A DNA stretch of 35,048 bases, taken from positions 1 through 35,048 of the forward strand of contig CALFJB010000041.1 of assembly GCA_937877565.1 (NCBI GenBank). The letters run 5' to 3'. The DNA comes from an uncultured Selenomonadales bacterium. Its GTDB lineage: Bacteria > Bacillota > Negativicutes > Selenomonadales > Selenomonadaceae. Of the stretch, positions 30,454 through 35,048 are shown one piece after another. Every line of letters starts with the position of its first letter. Positions within the stretch are counted from its first letter, which is position 1. The notes under the pieces are model-generated. The model had not been told where the DNA came from and made no database searches. It was given only the letters and a program-made list of their open reading frames with translations. The position numbers and the translations under genes are program-made.

Positions 30454-32460
30454 TTACAAGCCGAGTAATTTTTCAAATTCGTCTTCGGTTAAAATTTTAA
30501 TTCCGAGTTGTTGAGCCTTCGTAAGTTTTGAGCCTGCCTCTTCGCCCGCAATTACATAATCTGTAACTTTGCTGACACTTCCTTTGACAAGCCCGCCGCG
30601 TTCCTCAATCAGTTTGGTTGCCTCTGCGCGTTTATATTTTGAAAGTGTTCCGGTAAGCACAAAAGATTTTCCGGCAATTTTTGAATTTTTATCCTGCGCG
30701 AGTTTTTCATTTTCCATAGTCAAGCCGTCTCCTTTCAGTTCGTTCAAAATTTTTAAATTTTCTTCGTCACGGAAAAAGCTGAAAATATTTTTAGCCGTAA
30801 CTTCGCCAATGTCAGGGACGTTTTGCAATTCGTCAAGCGTCGCCTTAGAAATTTTTTCGATACTGCCAAAATAATTTATCAAATCACGGGCGGCGGCACT
30901 TCCTACGCCGAAAATTCCAAGCCCAGTTAAAAGTTTGGCGGGAGAATTTTTTTTGCTGTCCTCAATGGCGGCTAAAACTTTGTCGGTATTTTTCGCAAGT
31001 CCCAAAATTTTTTGTTGAATCAGTTCAGCGCGGAAATTTTTCAGCTTGTAAATATCGGAAATATTTTTTATAAAACCGGCGTCAATCAGCGCGGAAATTG
31101 CACTTTCGCCGAGTCCTTTAATATCCATTGCCGAACGTCCCGCAAAATTTATCAAATGATTTTCCAACTGCGCAGGGCAATTTGGATTTATACAACGAAA
31201 ATCAGCCGCGTTTTCTTCGCGTTCGAGTTTGTGACTGCAAGCCGGGCAAATTTTCGAGATTTTATATGGCACGGTATTTTCAGGGCGTTTGTCTAAATTT
31301 ACGCCGCTAACTTTCGGAATAATTTCGCCGCTCTTGTAAACTTTGATAGTATCGCCAATTCTAATATCCAAATCGCTGATAAAATCTTGATTGTGCAAAG
31401 TAGCGCGTTCAACCCGCGTACCGTTCAAAATGACGGCGTCAAAAACTGCAGTTGGCGTAATTCTGCCGGTACGTCCAACGCTTAACTCAATTTTTCGCAG
31501 GATAGTTTCTTTTTCGTCCGGCGGATATTTATAAGCCACTGCCCAACGCGGAAATTTTGAAGTTGCGCCTAAAGTTTCACGTTGTGCAAAATCATTTACC
31601 TTAATAACTGCGCCGTCAATATCGTATTGCAAACCTGCGCGATAACTGCCAATGTTTTCAATCGCCGCCCAAACTTCCTCAAACGTCTTGCAAACTTTGT
31701 AATTGTGAATAATTTTAACGCCGTTACGCGCCATAAAATTATAGGCGTCGGTATGGCTTGAAATTTCCACGCCGTCAATTTTCTGAAGATTGAACACGAA
31801 CATTGATAAATTTCTTTCGGCAACAATTCTGCTATCCAGTTGGCGAAGTGTACCCGCCGCGCAATTTCTGGGATTGGCAAAAATTTTCAATCCCAATTTT
31901 TCTTGCCGTGCGTTTACTGCGTCAAAAGTTTTTTTCGCCATATAAACTTCACCGCGTATTTCAAAATATTTTGGCGCGTCAATAAGTTTCTGTACAACGT
32001 CAGAAATAACGCGGGCGTTTTCTGTCACGTCTTCGCCAACAACTCCATCGCCGCGCGTTATCGCCTGTACAAGTTCGCCATTTTCGTATCTTAAAGCCAA
32101 AGACAAGCCGTCAATTTTTTCTTCGACGACAAATTCAACTTCGCCGAGTTTTGAAATTGTATCGTTAATAAAATCTTCAACTTCATCACGGCTGAAAACG
32201 TCCTGCAGTGAAAGCATTTGTATATCATGCGGAACGAGTTTGCCTGCCGTGCGTTTGGCAGTACCGCCGACTGTTTGAGTTGGTGAAGTTGCCGTGATAA
32301 ATTCGGGATATTCCGCCTCAATTTCTTTCAAGCGGCGCATCAATTTATCATATTCGTAATCTGAAATTTCCGGCGCGTCATCGTCGTAATACTTTTTATT
32401 GTGGTGTTTAATTTCTTTGCGGAGCTGAATCAATTCCGCCTTAATCTTTGAAATATCCAT
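30454..32460 (-). CDS. ligA: NAD-dependent DNA ligase
   Basis: Seals nicks during replication and repair. The 668-residue protein has the Ia domain (KYYDDDAPEISDYEYDKLM), the nucleotidyl lysine in EEKIDGLSLALRYENG, GDGVVGEDVTENA, an OB fold, a four-cysteine zinc finger (CPAC and CINPNC), a helix-hairpin-helix set around GIFGVGSAAARDLI, and a C-terminal BRCT domain (GKSFVLTGTL onwards). Full family length. ATG at 32460 begins 3 nt after the pcrA stop region, giving the classic pcrA-ligA operon of Bacillota. Confidence 0.97.
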   Translation of the reverse strand: MDISKIKAELIQLRKEIKHHNKKYYDDDAPEISDYEYDKLMRRLKEIEAEYPEFITATSPTQTVGGTAKRTAGKLVPHDIQMLSLQDVFSRDEVEDFINDTISKLGEVEFVVEEKIDGLSLALRYENGELVQAITRGDGVVGEDVTENARVISDVVQKLIDAPKYFEIRGEVYMAKKTFDAVNARQEKLGLKIFANPRNCAAGTLRQLDSRIVAERNLSMFVFNLQKIDGVEISSHTDAYNFMARNGVKIIHNYKVCKTFEEVWAAIENIGSYRAGLQYDIDGAVIKVNDFAQRETLGATSKFPRWAVAYKYPPDEKETILRKIELSVGRTGRITPTAVFDAVILNGTRVERATLHNQDFISDLDIRIGDTIKVYKSGEIIPKVSGVNLDKRPENTVPYKISKICPACSHKLEREENAADFRCINPNCPAQLENHLINFAGRSAMDIKGLGESAISALIDAGFIKNISDIYKLKNFRAELIQQKILGLAKNTDKVLAAIEDSKKNSPAKLLTGLGIFGVGSAAARDLINYFGSIEKISKATLDELQNVPDIGEVTAKNIFSFFRDEENLKILNELKGDGLTMENEKLAQDKNSKIAGKSFVLTGTLSKYKRAEATKLIEERGGLVKGSVSKVTDYVIAGEEAGSKLTKAQQLGIKILTEDEFEKLLGL

Positions 32461-32463
32461 AGC

Positions 32464-34716
32464 TTACACCTTATTAATTGGCGCAATGCTGGATTTAATT
32501 TTTCTTACGCCAATTTCTGGATTTTTAAAATTAATCGTCAAAGTATCGCCGTCAATCGCCGTAACCGTACCCACGCCCCATTTTTTGTGCGTCACATTGT
32601 CGCCAACTTGCCAATTTACAGAATTTGTATTTTTGGGCGTCGTCAAAATAGAAATTTTGGATTCTTTGCGAGGCGCGGTATAGAAATTTTTGTTTGTACC
32701 GCTCTTAATTTCCTCCATAGATTGACGGAAATTTGAACTGTTGGTATTTTTTTCAGAAAAACTTGACATAACATTAGGCGGAACTTCGCCAATAAATCTT
32801 GACATGTGCGATTCATAGGAACGCCCAAAAGTTCGACGTTCGGCGGCGGCTGTAAGATAAAGTTTTCTTTCTGCGCGAGTCATTGCAACATAACAGGCAC
32901 GGCGTTCTTCCTCAAGTTGAGTTGAAGAGATCATTGAATTAGCGTGCGGCAAAAGTCCTTCTTCCAATCCTGCCACAAAAACTATTGGAAATTCCAAACC
33001 TTTTGCAGAATGAATAGTCATCAGCGAAACGCGCGAATTGTCTTCAGTCAATGAATCAATATCCGCAACCAATGCAACTTGATTCAAAAAATCTTCCAAC
33101 GTTGCGCCTTCGTTAGCTTCGTCAAATTCTTTTGTACCATTGACGAACGAGCTTAAATTTTCAGCGCGTGCGATATTTTCCTGCTTGTCGCCGTCGTCGC
33201 CTTCAGTCAAGGACGCAAGATAACCTGATTCTTTTAAAACCGCGTTGACGAGTGCGGCAACCGGCAAGCCGTCTTTGGCACTTGAAAAGTACACCAACAT
33301 TAAAGCAAATTCTCGCAATTTTTGTTTACACTTTGCCGAAAGTTGCGGCACTTGCTCCAACATTTGATTTGAGTTTACCACGTCAAAAATTGAAATATTT
33401 CTTTCAGCTGCAAAATTTTTCAACCGCTCCAAATATGTGGGACCAATTCCACGACGCGGCACATTTACCACGCGCAAAAAACTAATATCATCACGCGGAT
33501 TTTCAATCAAACGCAAGTACGCCAAAACATCTTTAATTTCCTTGCGTTCGTAAAATTTTATTCCGCCAACAATAATATAGGGAATGTTCGTCTGCATAAA
33601 TTTTTCTTCAAAGGCGCGGGACTGCGCGTTGGTGCGGTACAAAATTGCAATGTCCTTGTAATTAACATTTTCATAAGTTATCAAGCGGCGAATTTCCCGC
33701 GCAATGAACGCCGCCTCCGCCCTATCTGACAGGCAATGAATAAAATTAATTTTTTCGCCTATTTCATTTTCCGTCCAAAGATTTTTTTCCTTGCGGTTGA
33801 CGTTATTTGCAATGACGCCGTTAGCCGCCTGCAAAATTAATTTTGTAGAGCGGTAATTCTGTTCAAGCAGAATAACTTTGGCGTTTGGATAATCTTGCTC
33901 AAAGTTCAAAATGTTTTGCATATCTGCACCGCGCCAACCGTAAATAGATTGATCTGCATCGCCTACCACGCAAATATTTTTGTACTTACCGGCAAGATAT
34001 TTCGTCAAAATGTACTGCGCCATATTTGTATCCTGATATTCATCAATCAGAATGTATTTGAAACGCTCCTGATACTTTTCCAAAATTTCGGCGTGTTCAC
34101 GGAAAATTTTTACCATAAGAAAAATTAAATCGTCGAAGTCCAGCGCGTTAATTTCAATCATTTTCTTTTCGTAGAGTTCATAAATATTGACGAGATTTTT
34201 TTCAAAGTCGCTACTGTCAAACTTGTTAAAAATTATTTCGCGGTACTTTGCTGCGTCAATAAGTTTTTCTTTCAAACCGGAAATTGTGGCGGCGGCGTGT
34301 TTAAATCTTTCGGCGTCAAGGTTGAGTTTTGAAATACAATCGCTAAGAATTTTTTGACTGTCGGACGTGTCGTAAATCAGATAATTTTTTTTGTAAGTTC
34401 CGGTAATTTCAATTTCCATTCTAAGAATTTTGGCGCAAAGTGCGTGAAATGTACTTAACCAAACTTTTCGCGCAGGTTCGCCAATCATTTTTTCGGCGCG
34501 GCTTTTCATTTCGTTAGCGGCTTTATTTGTAAAAGTTATTGCCAAAATGTTATAAGGTTGTACGCCGTGCGCCAATAAATTTGCAATTCGGCAGGTTAAA
34601 ACTTTCGTTTTGCCGGAACCTGCGCCCGCCATTACTAAAAGCGGACCTTCCAAATATTTTACCGCCTCCGCTTGTTGCGGATTCAAGCCCGCAAAAATTT
34701 TCTCTTCGTTTTCCAA
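32464..34716 (-). CDS. pcrA: ATP-dependent DNA helicase PcrA/UvrD
   Basis: Superfamily 1A 3'-to-5' helicase for repair and replication restart. The 750-residue protein has the Q motif (GLNPQQAEAV), Walker A GAGSGKTKVLT, ITFTNKAANEMK, Walker B LIDEYQDTN, VVGDADQSIYGWRGA, LEQNYRS, and motifs V/VI (LMTIHSAKGLEFPIVFVAGLEEG, YVAMTRAERKLYLT). The C-terminus ends in a Tudor-like KOW segment (GDNVTHKKWGVGTVTAI) known in PcrA. TTG at 34716 is chosen because AGGGAG lies 8 nt upstream; GTG at 34725 overlaps that site. It is the first gene of pcrA-ligA, preceded by an inverted heptamer array. Confidence 0.96.
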   Translation of the reverse strand: MENEEKIFAGLNPQQAEAVKYLEGPLLVMAGAGSGKTKVLTCRIANLLAHGVQPYNILAITFTNKAANEMKSRAEKMIGEPARKVWLSTFHALCAKILRMEIEITGTYKKNYLIYDTSDSQKILSDCISKLNLDAERFKHAAATISGLKEKLIDAAKYREIIFNKFDSSDFEKNLVNIYELYEKKMIEINALDFDDLIFLMVKIFREHAEILEKYQERFKYILIDEYQDTNMAQYILTKYLAGKYKNICVVGDADQSIYGWRGADMQNILNFEQDYPNAKVILLEQNYRSTKLILQAANGVIANNVNRKEKNLWTENEIGEKINFIHCLSDRAEAAFIAREIRRLITYENVNYKDIAILYRTNAQSRAFEEKFMQTNIPYIIVGGIKFYERKEIKDVLAYLRLIENPRDDISFLRVVNVPRRGIGPTYLERLKNFAAERNISIFDVVNSNQMLEQVPQLSAKCKQKLREFALMLVYFSSAKDGLPVAALVNAVLKESGYLASLTEGDDGDKQENIARAENLSSFVNGTKEFDEANEGATLEDFLNQVALVADIDSLTEDNSRVSLMTIHSAKGLEFPIVFVAGLEEGLLPHANSMISSTQLEEERRACYVAMTRAERKLYLTAAAERRTFGRSYESHMSRFIGEVPPNVMSSFSEKNTNSSNFRQSMEEIKSGTNKNFYTAPRKESKISILTTPKNTNSVNWQVGDNVTHKKWGVGTVTAIDGDTLTINFKNPEIGVRKIKSSIAPINKV

Positions 34717-34732
34717 AAAAATCACTCCCTTT

Positions 34733-34806
34733 TTAGGGATTAGGTTTTAGCGGTTAGGTGTTAGACATTTTCTCCTAAAACCTAAAACCTAGTACCTAAC
34801 ACCTAA
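34733..34806. repeat. Heptamer repeat tract 3: inverted array of 5 + 5 units
   Basis: Five TTAGNNN units (34733-34767: TTAGGGA, TTAGGTT, TTAGCGG, TTAGGTG, TTAGACA), a TTTT centre, then five NNCCTAA/G units (34772-34806). The two arms can fold into a long imperfect hairpin. The array fills the whole gap between the receiver-domain gene and pcrA and supplies the stop codon of the former. Confidence 0.9.
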
Positions 34807-35048
34807 TTTCTTAAAACTTTTTTTAGCTCTTCCATAAGTTTTGTAACGTCGATAGGTTTTGAAATATGTCCATTCATACCGGCAGCAAAGGCGGCTTTTC
34901 TGTCTTCGTCAAAGGCGTTTGCCGTCATTGCCAAAATTGGAATTGCAGCAAGTTTTTTATCTGAAAGTTGACGAATGGCGGCGGTTGCCTCGTAGCCGTT
35001 CATAACCGGCATTTGCACATCCATTAAAACAACGTCAAAATAACCGTA
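34803..35048 (-). CDS. Response-regulator receiver domain, C-terminal part (partial)
   Basis: Eighty-one codons before the stop, running off the window edge. YGYFDVVLMDVQMPVMNGYE holds the phospho-acceptor aspartate (LMDVQMP). ILAMTANAF holds the switch threonine, and GHISKPID the conserved lysine. The protein ends shortly after, at LKKVLRN, so the receiver is the C-terminal domain. This favours a hybrid sensor kinase, or a stand-alone CheY-like protein, over a DNA-binding regulator. The stop codon lies inside the heptamer array. Confidence 0.88.
   Translation of the reverse strand, partial: YGYFDVVLMDVQMPVMNGYEATAAIRQLSDKKLAAIPILAMTANAFDEDRKAAFAAGMNGHISKPIDVTKLMEELKKVLRN

Overview
The window is about 35 kb of AT-rich bacterial chromosome, mostly housekeeping genes with a few accessory patches. 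Gene content fits an anaerobic, probably diderm member of the Bacillota. Negativicutes (Selenomonas-like) is my best guess, because aroA-cmk-plsC and pcrA-ligA blocks, a YjfB-family protein, a chemoreceptor and a giant RTX-type calcium-binding protein occur together. That placement is inference from gene content, not from a marker-gene comparison. TTG start codons with good ribosome binding sites are unusually common.

Layout. 1-4.4 kb (minus strand): engB, the siroheme decarboxylase pair ahbA/ahbB, an OFA-type MFS transporter and a GHKL histidine kinase. 4.4-8.9 kb (plus): an unknown conserved protein overlapping dxr, a yjfB-like gene, hup (HU), a CNNM/CBS membrane protein, tRNA-Ser(CGA) and a small Lys/Glu-rich protein. 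8.9-11.15 kb is a gene graveyard: a WYL-regulator remnant with a deleted middle, a structured RNA/right-end fossil of an IS200/IS605-type element, an LRR fragment, a Sel1-repeat pseudogene with several frameshifts, and a second IS605-like fossil. 11.2-19.9 kb: a divergent clpX, rpmE, a three-hairpin extragenic repeat, a Nif3-like gene, leuB, a free-standing GIY-YIG/NUMOD endonuclease, a chemoreceptor and ilvB. 20-22.3 kb (minus): a small operon of unknown proteins including a glycine-zipper membrane protein split by a frameshift, then tRNA-Arg(UCU) and a small membrane protein. 22.4-25.1 kb (minus): aroA-cmk-plsC. 25.15-30.3 kb (minus): the 1,714-residue RTX-like protein. 30.4-34.7 kb (minus): pcrA-ligA. 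The right edge holds the end of a response-regulator receiver domain.

The most interesting signal is regulatory. Two separate genes, the giant RTX protein and a small membrane protein, sit behind near-identical promoters in which a run of 9 or 10 G lies between a perfect -35 (TTGACA) and a perfect -10 (TATAAT), giving a 19-nt spacer in both. Slipped-strand changes in tract length would move the spacer toward or away from the 17-nt optimum, which is the classic design of a phase-variable promoter. A third 9-G run sits just before the start of the histidine kinase gene. These are the only G/C runs of 9 or more that I saw in the window. Other structures not explained by genes are telomere-like heptamer arrays (CCCTAAN/TTAGNNN) at three intergenic sites, one a near-perfect inverted array of five plus five units.
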